Counted from the stretch's first letter, positions 16,691-25,199 are shown. The stretch: DNA of 64,000 bases from Muribaculaceae bacterium Isolate-002 (NCI) (GCA_004102805.1 SCEG01000003.1:1-64000), one strand, 5' to 3'. Notes: generated from the sequence alone by a model not told the origin. Program-made: numbers and translations.

Positions 16691-16860
16691 AAATGCCTAA
16701 AACCAGCAAGGAAAAGTGTTGAAATTTTCACATAACACACTGATTATCAGTGTATTTACTGTCAGTTTGAATCTGTGGTATAAACTTATAATTTCCTACT
16801 GTAAATAAGCATATTAAGACGATTATGTATTTCCTGATTCATGTTAAGACGAAAAAATTT

Positions 16861-17166
16861 TTAATAGTCCATCTCTTTTTCTTCAATCAGGCGTTTTACA
16901 TCAGGAAAATCAAGCGTTCCAGCGTCATTTCGGTAAGAAATGAGCTGTATTTCGGACCCATCTTCTCCTAATGTTGATAGTATAGTGATGTCATCTGGAA
17001 GGATGCCCACACCAGGCTCCGGCACTTGAATGGTCGGAAAGGATTTTGACGCTCGATCTACATCCTCACCCAGCAACACATATTGTCCTGGAAGATGATA
17101 CAATATGAGCGCTTCAGGGTGCTGTTGCTTGAAGTAGCTTTGCACCTCAATTTGTCTTGCGTTCAT
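16861..17166 (-). CDS. Unknown small protein
   Basis: 101 residues, starts MNARQIEVQSYFKQQHPEAL. It reads like a phage or plasmid protein that binds a compact ligand (ALILYHLPGQYVLLGEDV, then SFPTIQVPEPGVGILPDDI). The segment FKQQHPEALILYHLPGQYVL resembles the N-terminal domain of MutS (DNA mismatch recognition), but only loosely. It is the last gene of a five-gene run. Confidence 0.6.
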   Translation of the reverse strand: MNARQIEVQSYFKQQHPEALILYHLPGQYVLLGEDVDRASKSFPTIQVPEPGVGILPDDITILSTLGEDGSEIQLISYRNDAGTLDFPDVKRLIEEKEMDY

Positions 17167-17177
17167 ATTATCAAATA

Positions 17178-17540
17178 TTAAAGGGTAATACTTTCAACTA
17201 CGCATTGATCGCAGATACCGTTATTGCGTCGGAACTCCAAACTTGAAATTTCTTGTCGGCATTTCTCGCAATAATAAATTGGACTTTCCTTTGCGAACAA
17301 GTATTTTTTTACTCGTGCAACAGAAAGACCATACTTTCGTGCAATTGCTCTGATTACAAGTTTTGGAAGCACCTTATTTTCTTTTTGCTGTAACTGATAT
17401 TCGTATTCAAAAACCAGTTTGACCGCTACTTCATTCGCTAAAAGCCCTTGAGCATCCAGCTTCTGAAGATCCATCATCGCTATACCGGTGATCGTGCTTA
17501 ATTTCTGATATTCGTCATTACTGAACTGAAATCTTTTCAT
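17178..17540 (-). CDS. Unknown protein with C-terminal zinc ribbon
   Basis: 120 residues. A helical N-terminal half includes a possible HTH (LVIRAIARKYGLSVARVKKY). The C-terminal zinc ribbon is YYCEKCRQEISSLEF...GICDQCV (CxxC...CxxC). Probably nucleic-acid binding. It overlaps the upstream 84-residue gene by 4 bp. Confidence 0.65.
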   Translation of the reverse strand: MKRFQFSNDEYQKLSTITGIAMMDLQKLDAQGLLANEVAVKLVFEYEYQLQQKENKVLPKLVIRAIARKYGLSVARVKKYLFAKESPIYYCEKCRQEISSLEFRRNNGICDQCVVESITL

Positions 17541-17791
17541 GTCTTTTTCTTTTTCTTTGGTGGCTTGGAAAAGGCTTCAATCTTTGCACTAATTTGAGCA
17601 ATTTCTTCGCCAAAGCCCTCAAGAGTGCTTACTGCATCTATCATAGCCTCACCCCTTGAAGAATACTGAAATCCTTCCGGCAAAGAGTCAAAAGCATCCT
17701 GTTCATCATCACGAATTTCATTCAGTTTATCTATAGCGTCATCAAGCGACTGGATGACCTCCAGTAGCTCCTCACGTCTTTCTTTGTTCAT
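17537..17791 (-). CDS. Small helical protein
   Basis: 84 residues of mixed charge with a basic tail (PPKKKKKT). Helical repeats LLEVIQSLDDAIDKLNEIRD and FGEEIAQISAKIEAFSK. No family recognised. It is translationally coupled to the zinc-ribbon gene downstream. Confidence 0.6.
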   Translation of the reverse strand: MNKERREELLEVIQSLDDAIDKLNEIRDDEQDAFDSLPEGFQYSSRGEAMIDAVSTLEGFGEEIAQISAKIEAFSKPPKKKKKT

Positions 17792-17800
17792 GGTTAGTTG

Positions 17801-18202
17801 TTATTCTATTGTTATAGTGGCATTAAGAGCATCTGTGATTCTGAGCAGACTGTCGATTTTCAGAGTACAGCTTCCATCTTCAAATGCACTAATGACATTG
17901 GTGTGGACTCCAGATTTAATTGACAGATCTCTACGAGACATTTTATAGTCTTGGCGAGTTTTCTTTATGGCCGCTCTTAGGTCTGAAAGCTCTGTACAAT
18001 ATTCCCATTCAAACTCCATCGTGAAATCACACGCTTGGATGAAATGAAAACAATCAGTCATATTGAAACTCTCGCTTCCTGTTAGGAGAACATCAATTTT
18101 ATGTTTGGAAAGTTTGAAGATATGAGGCAAGCAATCATTGATTTTCACTATAGCGTTTTCTGATGCGATTGCTAACATTTGAGAAAATTCTTGCCGCGTC
18201 AT
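17801..18202 (-). CDS. XRE-family helix-turn-helix regulator
   Basis: 133 residues. The C-terminal 65 are a Cro/C1-type HTH: AAIKKTRQDYKMSRRDLSIK, SGVHTNVISAFEDG, then IDSLLRITDALNATI. The N-terminal 65 residues are a distinct domain of unknown role. It is likely a local transcriptional regulator, placed between the membrane-protein pair and the small-gene run. Confidence 0.8.
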   Translation of the reverse strand: MTRQEFSQMLAIASENAIVKINDCLPHIFKLSKHKIDVLLTGSESFNMTDCFHFIQACDFTMEFEWEYCTELSDLRAAIKKTRQDYKMSRRDLSIKSGVHTNVISAFEDGSCTLKIDSLLRITDALNATITIE

Positions 18203-18203
18203 A

Positions 18204-18656
18204 TCACTTAGTATTTTTATAGATTCGCAATCCTATATAAATTAAATAGGCAAAAACACATACTCCACCGCATATAGGCAATAGGGTCGGCATATATTTA
18301 GAGAAGAAAACATAATATATGCCTACAATCAATGACACTACTAACAAGAACGCTGCAACAAATGCCAATAACCCCAATATAGCCCAAGCAAATCCTTTAA
18401 CACACGGCTTTGCTTCTTCCTTCCAGATTTTTTTGTTGTATAGTGCGATCGGTTTGCCTCCCGACAGTCTGCACAATATAAACCCAACTATGATCAAGAT
18501 GAAACCGGGCCACCAATAATCATAAGGACTGGAATATTCACTACCATCCCAGATTATCCTAGCTGAACGTGTTAATCCGATAAAACCGATAGGAATAGGA
18601 TTCAGGAAGCCTAAGATAATTAAAGTCTTACCTAATGTGATTAACGTCTTTCTCAT
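18204..18656 (-). CDS. Multi-pass membrane protein
   Basis: About 150 residues from MRKTLITLGKTLIILG. The ATG overlaps the upstream TGA (ATGA). There are four predicted membrane helices: the N-terminus, YWWPGFILIIVGFILC, FAWAILGLLAFVAAFLLV, and LLPICGGVCVFAYLIYIG. No family recognised. It pairs with the next membrane gene upstream. Confidence 0.65.
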   Translation of the reverse strand: MRKTLITLGKTLIILGFLNPIPIGFIGLTRSARIIWDGSEYSSPYDYWWPGFILIIVGFILCRLSGGKPIALYNKKIWKEEAKPCVKGFAWAILGLLAFVAAFLLVVSLIVGIYYVFFSKYMPTLLPICGGVCVFAYLIYIGLRIYKNTK

Positions 18657-19027
18657 ACGCCTAACCATTTTGGAACAACCCATGACGATATTTGAACACC
18701 AGTAATCATTGCTGAAAACAATGCAAGGAGTGCCGGTATGAATCCGAATCCCCATAATCTTGGGAACACTTTTGTCATATTATGTGGCAGGAAAAAGTAG
18801 ATATATAGAAAAAGCAATAACGCTACTACAGCTCCAAGCCCTATACAAACAACACCACCAAGTAAATTTGTCCATCGCCAGGCCCATTCACCGCTCATAC
18901 AATCAATTAGAAATCCGCTGGTACCCAGAAATATACCAGTGAACCAGAAGCCCATAAGAGCCCCTATCATTACCATTGATACAATTTCTACGCCATCCTC
19001 ATTGTGGGCAGGTATTTTTTTGCTCAT
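18653..19027 (-). CDS. Multi-pass membrane protein
   Basis: 124 residues with about three membrane helices: MVMIGALMGFWFTGIFLG, LLGGVVCIGLGAVVALLLFL, and FIPALLALFSAMITG. No recognised family. It is coupled by ATGA overlap to the downstream membrane gene, so the two probably work together. Confidence 0.65.
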   Translation of the reverse strand: MSKKIPAHNEDGVEIVSMVMIGALMGFWFTGIFLGTSGFLIDCMSGEWAWRWTNLLGGVVCIGLGAVVALLLFLYIYFFLPHNMTKVFPRLWGFGFIPALLALFSAMITGVQISSWVVPKWLGV

Positions 19028-19290
19028 TGTTTTCTTGTTTTATAAGTTTTATAAGTTTTATAAGTTTCGCAGCATAGGCACAAGAAAAGTGGACTGCCCT
19101 CCCATGCTTTCCTTGTAGGTATCGCCAAACACCTGTAAACACGCACGGTTAGGCAGCCCACGATATATGAGCTGTCACCGTGCATCGTGCTTACGTGATT
19201 ATTTTGGCGATTTAACAAGGTGTGAGGCACTTTTTCTAATATGTACTTAGCAATAAAGCTGCTGCAAAGTTAATAAAAATTAGGGAGATT
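19028..19290. other. Non-coding stretch with tandem 9-mers and a long-range hairpin
   Basis: It holds three tandem TTTTATAAG units (about 19037-19066) and complementary arms GTGGACTGCC / GGCAGCCCAC about 75 nt apart (around 19089 and 19155). The 68-codon ORF here is low complexity and unconvincing. It could be a small structured RNA or a leader for the membrane-protein pair. Confidence 0.35.
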
Positions 19291-19317
19291 CTATGTATTC
19301 GACGGAATATTCTACCA

Positions 19318-19557
19318 TTAGATCACTACAATCTCTGATTTACGAAGCTCACCAGAGTAACCGTGAAATCTCAATGCAGTCAGCAACGACTCTACTGGAA
19401 TTTGGAGCGCAGAATCCTCAAACTGTAACGCATTATCTGCGACATAAGCCTGATAGTCAGGACACATGTGTTTCTGCTCGAAAGGACAAGAATGAAGACC
19501 TGAAGCTTTCTTGATCTGACACTTGTTGCAAAGTGCCTTAGGATTGAAATTTTTCAT
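19318..19557 (-). CDS. Small cysteine-rich protein
   Basis: 79 residues with Cys/His spacing of a zinc site (LCNKCQIKKASGLHSCPFEQ, KHMCPDY). The C-terminus LLTALRFHGYSGELRKSEIV is similar to that of the adjacent 60-residue gene, LFAELRRRGYNGELRSLKVV. The tails are clearly paralogous, so this small module was duplicated. It overlaps its neighbour by 4 bp. Confidence 0.65.
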   Translation of the reverse strand: MKNFNPKALCNKCQIKKASGLHSCPFEQKHMCPDYQAYVADNALQFEDSALQIPVESLLTALRFHGYSGELRKSEIVVI

Positions 19558-19736
19558 ACCGTTACAACTTTAAGTGAACGAAGCTCACCATTGTAACCAC
19601 GGCGCCGGAGCTCTGCGAATAAGTCGTTGTCTGTAAAATCGGCCAGGCTGAGAGTTGCCTTGTGACCAGGCTGAGGTTCGTAGTCTGCGGGACGTGTTGA
19701 TTTCCCAGGTGCTTTCTTGTTTGCGGTTCTTGCCAT
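19554..19736 (-). CDS. Small basic protein with LRxxGYxGELR tail
   Basis: 60 residues. A basic N-terminus (MARTANKKAPGKSTRP) is followed by the motif LFAELRRRGYNGELR, shared with the next gene. This tail motif is seen in small phage and mobile-element proteins; function is unknown to me. Confidence 0.65.
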   Translation of the reverse strand: MARTANKKAPGKSTRPADYEPQPGHKATLSLADFTDNDLFAELRRRGYNGELRSLKVVTV

Positions 19737-19797
19737 TGTTGTTTCTTTTTATATGATTTATTTGATTATCAATTAAATATTTGCTAACTTTGCAAAT

Positions 19798-19844
19798 ATA
19801 AAAAGACGAGAACCAGAAGGTTTAGGAGGCTCCCGGTTCTCGTC
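19798..19844 (-). terminator. Terminator of the 19.9-23.7 kb operon
   Basis: 10-bp perfect stem GACGAGAACC / GGTTCTCGTC and a T-run on the minus strand. It lies downstream of the 70-residue KOW-like gene. Confidence 0.85.
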
Positions 19845-19877
19845 CAGTCAACAAGATTTACTTTTGATTTGAGTCTT

Positions 19878-20090
19878 TTACTGCGGCTTCAAATCGGAAT
19901 CACGAGCAATTCCTTTTAGAACAGTGCCGTCAACTTCAACGCGATAGAAGAACTCGTGTTCTTCCGCATCGTTCTCGCTGAAGGATGGGTAAACTTTCTT
20001 GATTTTCCCAGTCTTCCCTTGATACTGAGGTTGAAGACCGTTGCTCACGATTATAACCTTGTCGTTTGTCTTGAAGTTCGATTGTTTCAT
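19878..20090 (-). CDS. Small KOW/SH3-like protein
   Basis: 70 residues. FKTNDKVIIVSNGLQPQYQG then KTGKIKKVYPS resembles a KOW-type beta-barrel that binds nucleic acid or ribosomes. FYRVEVDGTVLKGIARDSDL completes the barrel. Last gene before the terminator. Confidence 0.6.
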   Translation of the reverse strand: MKQSNFKTNDKVIIVSNGLQPQYQGKTGKIKKVYPSFSENDAEEHEFFYRVEVDGTVLKGIARDSDLKPQ

Positions 20091-20096
20091 ATCGAA

Positions 20097-20357
20097 TTAT
20101 GCGTTGAATTTAGCTTTCCATGCCAGATAGTCCTCACGAGATTGCGCCAGTATTTCAGGGGCTTTGCCTTTGAGGTCATCTACTCTAACGATAGGCACAC
20201 CCTTGTAGGAGATGTGTAAACGTCCGTTGAACTCTGTTACGTTGATACTCTCACAACTGAGGTTGTCAAGATAATGACAGCGCTTCTGTTGTCTTTCTTC
20301 GTGGTATTGTTCCCGCACTTTGCGGAACCACTGGCCGATAGCTTCTATGAATTTCAT
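20097..20357 (-). CDS. Unknown small protein
   Basis: 86 residues, basic N-terminus (FRKVREQYHEERQQKRCHYL) then a beta-rich centre (INVTEFNGRLHISYKGVPIV). No family recognised. It is followed 6 bp later by the KOW-like gene. Confidence 0.55.
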   Translation of the reverse strand: MKFIEAIGQWFRKVREQYHEERQQKRCHYLDNLSCESINVTEFNGRLHISYKGVPIVRVDDLKGKAPEILAQSREDYLAWKAKFNA

Positions 20358-20410
20358 TTACATGGCTATTTATGTATTTTAGGTGGATTATTGTGGCTTG
20401 TGCCACCGTA

Positions 20411-20806
20411 TCAATTTGTCGTAAGTTTTGACAATATTGCCGACACACCGGCAGAAAACGCGTCTTCGTATGACTGGAAGTAGCAATCTCCTCCGTCATC
20501 ATAATCCCCAGTTTCCATATTAAGGATGTCGTAGAACCATTCACGATTTTCTCTGGAATAGTTAACTCGGACACTCCAATTTTTGACTTCTCGAAGCCAT
20601 TTCGCTGCCTCATAGAAAGTGGGAGCAGAAACTTTGGGAGGAAGCCCTGCATCTCCATTATGATTGAGCACTTCAGCACGTTTACGCCAAACCATAGATT
20701 TAGGAGCGTCTTCCTTCGTGAAGTAAAACTCCGTAGGTCTGTCAAATCCAAGTTCTTTCAGAACGAGAGCATGACCATATAATACAGTATCTTCCATATC
20801 ACTCAA
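20411..20806 (-). CDS. Unknown phage protein
   Basis: 131 residues, no signal. The region SAPTFYEAAKWLREVKNWSV reads like the short protein domain found in several Bacteroides phages where an 'AAKWLREV' helix precedes a beta-hairpin. Function unknown. The start overlaps the stop of the Tad2-like gene by 8 bp. Confidence 0.65.
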   Translation of the reverse strand: MSDMEDTVLYGHALVLKELGFDRPTEFYFTKEDAPKSMVWRKRAEVLNHNGDAGLPPKVSAPTFYEAAKWLREVKNWSVRVNYSRENREWFYDILNMETGDYDDGGDCYFQSYEDAFSAGVSAILSKLTTN

Positions 20807-21275
20807 GAATCATCCAGTCTTCAGCAAGCATGTCTGTCTGAGATGCGAGCCAGCCGCTGAGAATTTGTTTCTGAGCAGTGAATATACAGATTGTGCCGAG
20901 TGCTTCAATTTCGCCTCCGTTCTGCATTGCGAGGTCGTAGAGTTTGGGGTCTTTACACCACTCGGCTTTGACGTTTGCACCGGGCTTGAGCCATAGGAAC
21001 ATTCCTTTGCCATTCCACCCTTTGCGAGTGACATACTTGCCCTGTTTAAGAGCTTCAATGGCGAGTCCGAAGTTCATGCCGTCACAAGGGCGATATGCCT
21101 TCTCAAACACGTCTTTTGGACTCCAGCTCTCATAACCGTCCTCGTAGATTACTTTGTAGCCCTCCTCGACCGGCTCCATTGATTTAGGAATTTCATCTGT
21201 CGGGGAATACACTTTGCCACCCTTGCGAATCGCTGGCGTGGCAGAAACCAGCTTTGTTCCGATGTATTGTTTCAT
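20799..21275 (-). CDS. tad2: Tad2-like (DUF2829) anti-Thoeris protein
   Basis: The C-terminal ~90 residues match DUF2829/Tad2: MNFGLAIEALKQGKYVTRKG, WNGKGMFLWL, then the ending LASQTDMLAEDWMIL. Tad2 proteins are tetrameric sponges that bind the cyclic ADP-ribose-type signal of Thoeris defence. The N-terminal ~65 residues (IGTKLVSATPAIRKGGKVYS) are a separate phage domain often fused ahead of Tad2-like folds. I choose MKQYIGTKLV as the start rather than the 11-codon longer one. It lies in the same operon as an NMN adenylyltransferase, so NAD biology may be a shared theme. Confidence 0.8.
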   Translation of the reverse strand: MKQYIGTKLVSATPAIRKGGKVYSPTDEIPKSMEPVEEGYKVIYEDGYESWSPKDVFEKAYRPCDGMNFGLAIEALKQGKYVTRKGWNGKGMFLWLKPGANVKAEWCKDPKLYDLAMQNGGEIEALGTICIFTAQKQILSGWLASQTDMLAEDWMILE

Positions 21276-21318
21276 CTTGTTCAGTTTGGGTTTTACTAAG
21301 CCGCCCAAGGCATATATG

Positions 21319-21792
21319 CTATTTGATTATCCAAAGAATTAGCGTAACAAGCGCCATAACCCAACCCAGATAGGTCAAAAGCGAATACCATTTAAGTTGT
21401 GATGTTGTCTCCAGCTCCTGTGGTTGAACTGAAGGGACGACTTTCTGTGAAGCAACTTCATCTTTCAATCTTGAGATTTTATCATAAAGTTGTGAATTGA
21501 TACGTGAAAGGCCACAATTCTTATTTTCGTAATAATCAGCTCTTTGCCGGTGATAGCGGATGCGCTGGTTTTGTTCAGAGAAGAATTTACCCATTAAGGA
21601 TTTCATCCAATTATCAACATCTTCTTGACGTTCACATTCTGAGTCAGCTCTCTCAATTATCAAATCACAAATACCATCACGATCCAATTTTATGGTAGTT
21701 GTGATGAACACTGAATGAGAATCTGCTTTGCGCTTCAGTTCCATATATTCATCGTAAGGAACTATTATTTGCTTCTTTTCTTCCTGTTCCAT
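21319..21792 (-). CDS. Coiled-coil protein with C-terminal membrane anchor
   Basis: About 157 residues from MEQEEKKQIIVPYDEYMELK. A beta-rich head (VFITTTIKLDRDGICDLII) is followed by a coiled coil (LSRINSQLYDKISRLKDEVA) and a C-terminal anchor (LTYLGWVMALVTLILWIIK). The topology suggests a cytoplasmic domain tethered to the inner membrane. No family assigned. Confidence 0.65.
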   Translation of the reverse strand: MEQEEKKQIIVPYDEYMELKRKADSHSVFITTTIKLDRDGICDLIIERADSECERQEDVDNWMKSLMGKFFSEQNQRIRYHRQRADYYENKNCGLSRINSQLYDKISRLKDEVASQKVVPSVQPQELETTSQLKWYSLLTYLGWVMALVTLILWIIK

Positions 21793-21901
21793 ATTATCAG
21801 TTATTTGTAAAATCAAGCGGTCATGGATTGACCCATGAATCATACACTTCTTCCCAATTTTTTGAGTTTGACTGCTTGTTGATATGTTACATAATCGTCC
21901 T

Positions 21902-22264
21902 TCATGAAAAAATTAAGTATTTGTGCTCAATACACCAAATTAGTAGGTCATACAGTGCATCAATAAGATTTTCGTATGGCGTTATAGGTCTCGCCCAGCT
22001 AACCTGAACTAACCCAGAGCTACCTCGATGTGTGTACCAGTTGTAGTTTGCCACCCAACGCCCATCTCCATAAGTTTCAATAGTGAGGTATATTTTCCCA
22101 TGTGCAGAAGATCGTATTATATGAGGAAAAAGACCGATTAAATCCACTACTGAGAAAGTTGGATATAAATCGTTTTTGTCTGATATTAGCTGGGTTGCAA
22201 ATTGGTATGGTACACCTAATTTTACTAAATGACGACTTTGAGATTTAGAGAGAACTTGTTTCAT
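21902..22264 (-). CDS. Unknown phage protein
   Basis: 120 residues starting MKQVLSKSQSRHLVKLGVPY. The opening 'S..Q...L..LGVP' helix followed by FSVVDLIGLFP is shared by many small Bacteroidetes phage or plasmid proteins. The centre is aromatic-rich (LTIETYGDGRWVANYNWY). Function unknown. It overlaps the next gene upstream by 4 bp. Confidence 0.65.
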   Translation of the reverse strand: MKQVLSKSQSRHLVKLGVPYQFATQLISDKNDLYPTFSVVDLIGLFPHIIRSSAHGKIYLTIETYGDGRWVANYNWYTHRGSSGLVQVSWARPITPYENLIDALYDLLIWCIEHKYLIFS

Positions 22265-22599
22265 TTTTGTTGGTAGTATTCAAAAGGAATCACATCTGCG
22301 AAGAACATATCACGAGGATTCCGGCAGTATTCGACATTTACGATATAGCCAACGGCTTTATGACCAGATTTCGCATCATAGATAAGTTTATCACCGTGTT
22401 TGGGTCGTTGAGGAAGCCAACCAACAATTCGGAACGTGCCATTGGGGTTAAGACGAATAATGTCAATTTTATCGCCCCAGCACCTATGTTCCCACTGGCG
22501 ATATTCTTTGGGGGCCGGATTGATACGTTCCATCTTTTTGCGCAGTTTTCTCTTTCGATACTCTTTGTGCAAGTTTTTAAGTTTATCAAGAATGTTCAT
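22261..22599 (-). CDS. Unknown basic protein
   Basis: About 112 residues from MNILDKLKNLHKEYRKRKLR. Highly basic helix, then a beta-barrel-like half (GTFRIVGWLPQRPKHGDKLI, GHKAVGYIVNVEYC). It may bind nucleic acid. The start overlaps the coiled-coil gene upstream. Confidence 0.6.
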   Translation of the reverse strand: MNILDKLKNLHKEYRKRKLRKKMERINPAPKEYRQWEHRCWGDKIDIIRLNPNGTFRIVGWLPQRPKHGDKLIYDAKSGHKAVGYIVNVEYCRNPRDMFFADVIPFEYYQQK

Positions 22600-22804
22600 A
22601 ACTATGGTTTCGTTTACTTGTTGATTGATGGTTACGTTCAAGCTCCAAACTGTGCTGGAGCTTCGAGATTTCGTTACGGTACTTGGCGAGTAAGAGCTTC
22701 AGCTCTTCATTTTCTTTTTGCAGACGCTCAATCTCTCGTTTATACTTTTTGGCGATTTCGTTTGCACATTGTGCTTTAATCGCTTTTAATGATGGTTTTA
22801 CCAT
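22586..22804 (-). CDS. Small coiled-coil protein
   Basis: 72 residues forming one long charged coiled coil: YKREIERLQKENEELKLLLA then KYRNEISKLQHSLELE. No other domain. It is coupled to the basic protein gene downstream. Confidence 0.6.
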   Translation of the reverse strand: MVKPSLKAIKAQCANEIAKKYKREIERLQKENEELKLLLAKYRNEISKLQHSLELERNHQSTSKRNHSYEHS

Positions 22805-22823
22805 TTTTAATGTATCATTTTAT

Positions 22824-23048
22824 TTATAGACCTAACCATGAGGACCTACGGTAACAACTTAAAGGCCACCTCCAAGGGCTGCTCGTCGTACCTTGTTTTA
22901 GAGATCCAGCTGCAATCATAAGGGGTGCTTTTGTTCTTTCTATATAAATATAACCACTTAAACCATCTAAACCTGAAATCTCGGTTAGCAAACTATCGCT
23001 TATATTTTCCTCACATATAGACAAGGAGCTATTTTTTAGTTTATCCAT
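22824..23048 (-). CDS. Doubtful small ORF
   Basis: 74 codons. The first 45 (MDKLKNSSLSICEENISDSL, then LDGLSGYIYIERTKAPLM) look natural; the tail does not. It could be a short peptide gene with a shifted end. Kept because it otherwise leaves a 280-bp gap. Confidence 0.35.
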   Translation of the reverse strand: MDKLKNSSLSICEENISDSLLTEISGLDGLSGYIYIERTKAPLMIAAGSLKQGTTSSPWRWPLSCYRRSSWLGL

Positions 23049-23085
23049 TTTCTTTGGCTTGACGATTTTTCACTAAGTGGTATAT

Positions 23086-23700
23086 TTAACTCTTAAAAAC
23101 ATTAAGAAATGCCTTGATTAACTCTCGCTTCTCATACACACACTTTGGCACCACACTCTCAGGAAGCGAATCTGAAAGTATCATGTTACGTACCGATGTC
23201 GCAGATATGCCGGCCTCACAAGCGTTTCGAGCCAGCAGAGACAACGATACACAGTTTCTCAGAAGAAATCCGGGGAACCACGATGTGATAATCTCGAACC
23301 CATCTGAATAGTAGATTGTAAACTCCGGCGATTTTGTCTTGGAAACCACTGAAGCGTAGAGGTAGAAGCCCCAGTCATGGCTGTTATCAGACTCATCAGT
23401 GAGGTCTGGAAGCTCTTCGATTGACGTTTTGATGAAGCCTCGTTCTGCAACAGCAGCAGTCACCAGTTCCTTACGGATAGTCCACGGAATTGAATTACGT
23501 TCATTGAGTTTGTCGGATGACCCTATGAGAATCAACACATGATCATTTTCTTTACAAGCCTTTTCTATGAGGGCAAGGTGGCCGTTATGAATGGGCTGGA
23601 AACGTGCCAGAATCACTCCAACTTTAGGGTTGGTGAGATTCATTGGGCGAAAGCTCGGTGCTTCGTCTGCGCCTACAAGGATTGTCTGTCCTGTTTTCAT
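23086..23700 (-). CDS. Nicotinamide-nucleotide adenylyltransferase (NadM/NadR-like)
   Basis: The 204-residue protein has the nucleotidyltransferase signature GVILARFQPIHNGHLALIEK ((H/T)xGH = HNGH) and a C-terminal ISATSVRNMI motif (ISxTxxR). It would make NAD from NMN and ATP. The first 27 residues (MKTGQTILVGADEAPSFRPM) are an extension. Phages carry such enzymes to rebuild NAD after host NADase defences; here it shares a neighbourhood with a Tad2 domain. It overlaps the DUF7352-like gene by 4 bp. Confidence 0.85.
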   Translation of the reverse strand: MKTGQTILVGADEAPSFRPMNLTNPKVGVILARFQPIHNGHLALIEKACKENDHVLILIGSSDKLNERNSIPWTIRKELVTAAVAERGFIKTSIEELPDLTDESDNSHDWGFYLYASVVSKTKSPEFTIYYSDGFEIITSWFPGFLLRNCVSLSLLARNACEAGISATSVRNMILSDSLPESVVPKCVYEKRELIKAFLNVFKS

Positions 23701-23981
23701 TGCTCTTTCTTTTCAAAAATGTGGAACACTAAAGATTGGTCTTCGTTATGAACGGTACCTAAGAAGTAATGCGCTGCCGGTTCCGTGTTCGGTCTGATGA
23801 GATGTCCAGTTCCGATAATGAGAAACTGATGGGTCTCACTAATCTTCTCTTCTGTATCTACAAGCGCATAAATACAGACTTGCCCCCTAATCCATTGAAC
23901 AGACAAGATCTTTACTCCTTTGGGCATGGTGTATGTCTGTTCACTGACCGGCTCCAATGGATATTTATATATTGTTTTCAT
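23697..23981 (-). CDS. DUF7352-like small phage protein
   Basis: 94 residues. It opens MKTIYKYPLEPVSEQTYTMP, continues with KGVKILSVQWIRGQVCIYAL and ends in HYFLGTVHNEDQSLVFHIFE. This layout is very common in phages and is annotated only as a domain of unknown function. It sits between, and is coupled by 4-bp overlaps to, RtcB and the adenylyltransferase. Confidence 0.75.
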   Translation of the reverse strand: MKTIYKYPLEPVSEQTYTMPKGVKILSVQWIRGQVCIYALVDTEEKISETHQFLIIGTGHLIRPNTEPAAHYFLGTVHNEDQSLVFHIFEKKEQ

Positions 23982-25189
23982 TCCTTTGCTTTGAAATTGT
24001 AGATTGGACGAATAATATTCTGAATGTCAACGGTCTCTTGAATGGCGCCCACAATGCTTTGCATTGGCTTATATGCCATCGGAGCCTCATCAAGAGTAGA
24101 ATTGCACACAGATGATGAATATACATCCTTCATATTATCTGCAAATTCTTCAAGAGACAGTAATTCCTTAGCCTTCTTGCGAGACATCAAGCGACCGGCT
24201 CCGTGAGGTGCAGAATAATTCCAGTCAGGATTACCCTTACCAATACAGATTAGTGAACCGTCACGCATATTCATTGGAATGATGAGCTTTTCACCCAAGT
24301 TGGCTCGTACAGCACCCTTGCGTAAGACAGTACCATTATCGTTGGTATCAATATAGTTATGGACTGTATGGAACCCATTGGCGGCAATGCAAGAGTCCAA
24401 TCCAAGTTCTTGCAAAATCAAATATGCGATTGTTTCGCGATTCAACTTCGCATAATCCTGAGCGATATACATATCATGCAGATAGTCGTCCTTGACGTCC
24501 CCAGTGATATATGCCAAGCCATCGGGAACCGGCTCATTTTTAGACTTGAGCTTTTGCAACTCTGAATGGATTTCTTGAGATCGCCCTTCAGCCTTTAATC
24601 GCTGAATGATTTCATTCCTATCCACATAGCCTTTGCGACACAGTTCTTCAGCAATCTTCTGATAGAAATGACATACACGCACTCCAAGATTGCGACTGCC
24701 TGAATGGATTACCAGAAACTTGTTGCCCTCTGCATCTTCATTCAGCTCAATGAAATGATTGCCGCCACCCAAAGAGCCTAATGCGCAATAGGCTTTATGA
24801 ATATCTATTGCCTTGATGCACTTTAAGGTTTCCAGTACAGGAAACAACCGTGCGACTAGACTGGGGTGAATGTGGCATCCGGAGGGAATCTTTTCGTTGA
24901 CGATTTGATCCAACAAAGGAAGGTCAATCTCTGCATTTCCAAGAGGAACCACGAACATGCCGCAACCAATGTCAACGCCTACAAGGTTGGGTGTAACCGC
25001 GTCATCCAATACAAGAGTCGTACCGATAGTACAACCCTTACCGGCGTGGACATCTGGCATAATTCGGATATGCGAGTTCTGATATGGCTTGAAATCAGCC
25101 AATCGCTGTATTTGAGCCAGAGCTTCGTCTTCGAGTATATCCCCGAAAATCTTCACCTCCTGACCGATTATGTTGTGAAATACTTTCAT
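23978..25189 (-). CDS. rtcB: RtcB-type RNA ligase
   Basis: The 403-residue protein has the RtcB motifs: GVDIGCGMFVVP (metal-binding D and C), LGSLGGGNHFIEL, FLVIHSGSRNLG, and NYSAPHGAGRLMSRKKAKE (histidine that takes GMP). DEAPMAYKPM follows near the end. RtcB joins 2',3'-cyclic-phosphate and 5'-OH RNA ends using GTP and Mn. In phage it probably repairs tRNAs cut by host anticodon nucleases. The same genome carries tRNA genes, including one that looks circularly permuted and would need ligation. Confidence 0.95.
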   Translation of the reverse strand: MKVFHNIIGQEVKIFGDILEDEALAQIQRLADFKPYQNSHIRIMPDVHAGKGCTIGTTLVLDDAVTPNLVGVDIGCGMFVVPLGNAEIDLPLLDQIVNEKIPSGCHIHPSLVARLFPVLETLKCIKAIDIHKAYCALGSLGGGNHFIELNEDAEGNKFLVIHSGSRNLGVRVCHFYQKIAEELCRKGYVDRNEIIQRLKAEGRSQEIHSELQKLKSKNEPVPDGLAYITGDVKDDYLHDMYIAQDYAKLNRETIAYLILQELGLDSCIAANGFHTVHNYIDTNDNGTVLRKGAVRANLGEKLIIPMNMRDGSLICIGKGNPDWNYSAPHGAGRLMSRKKAKELLSLEEFADNMKDVYSSSVCNSTLDEAPMAYKPMQSIVGAIQETVDIQNIIRPIYNFKAKE

Positions 25190-25199
25190 AGTTTCTTAC

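Noticed and set aside
19024..19230. 68-residue ORF with KTYKTYKT tail
   Set aside because: Low complexity from three tandem 9-mers; no ribosome site or family.
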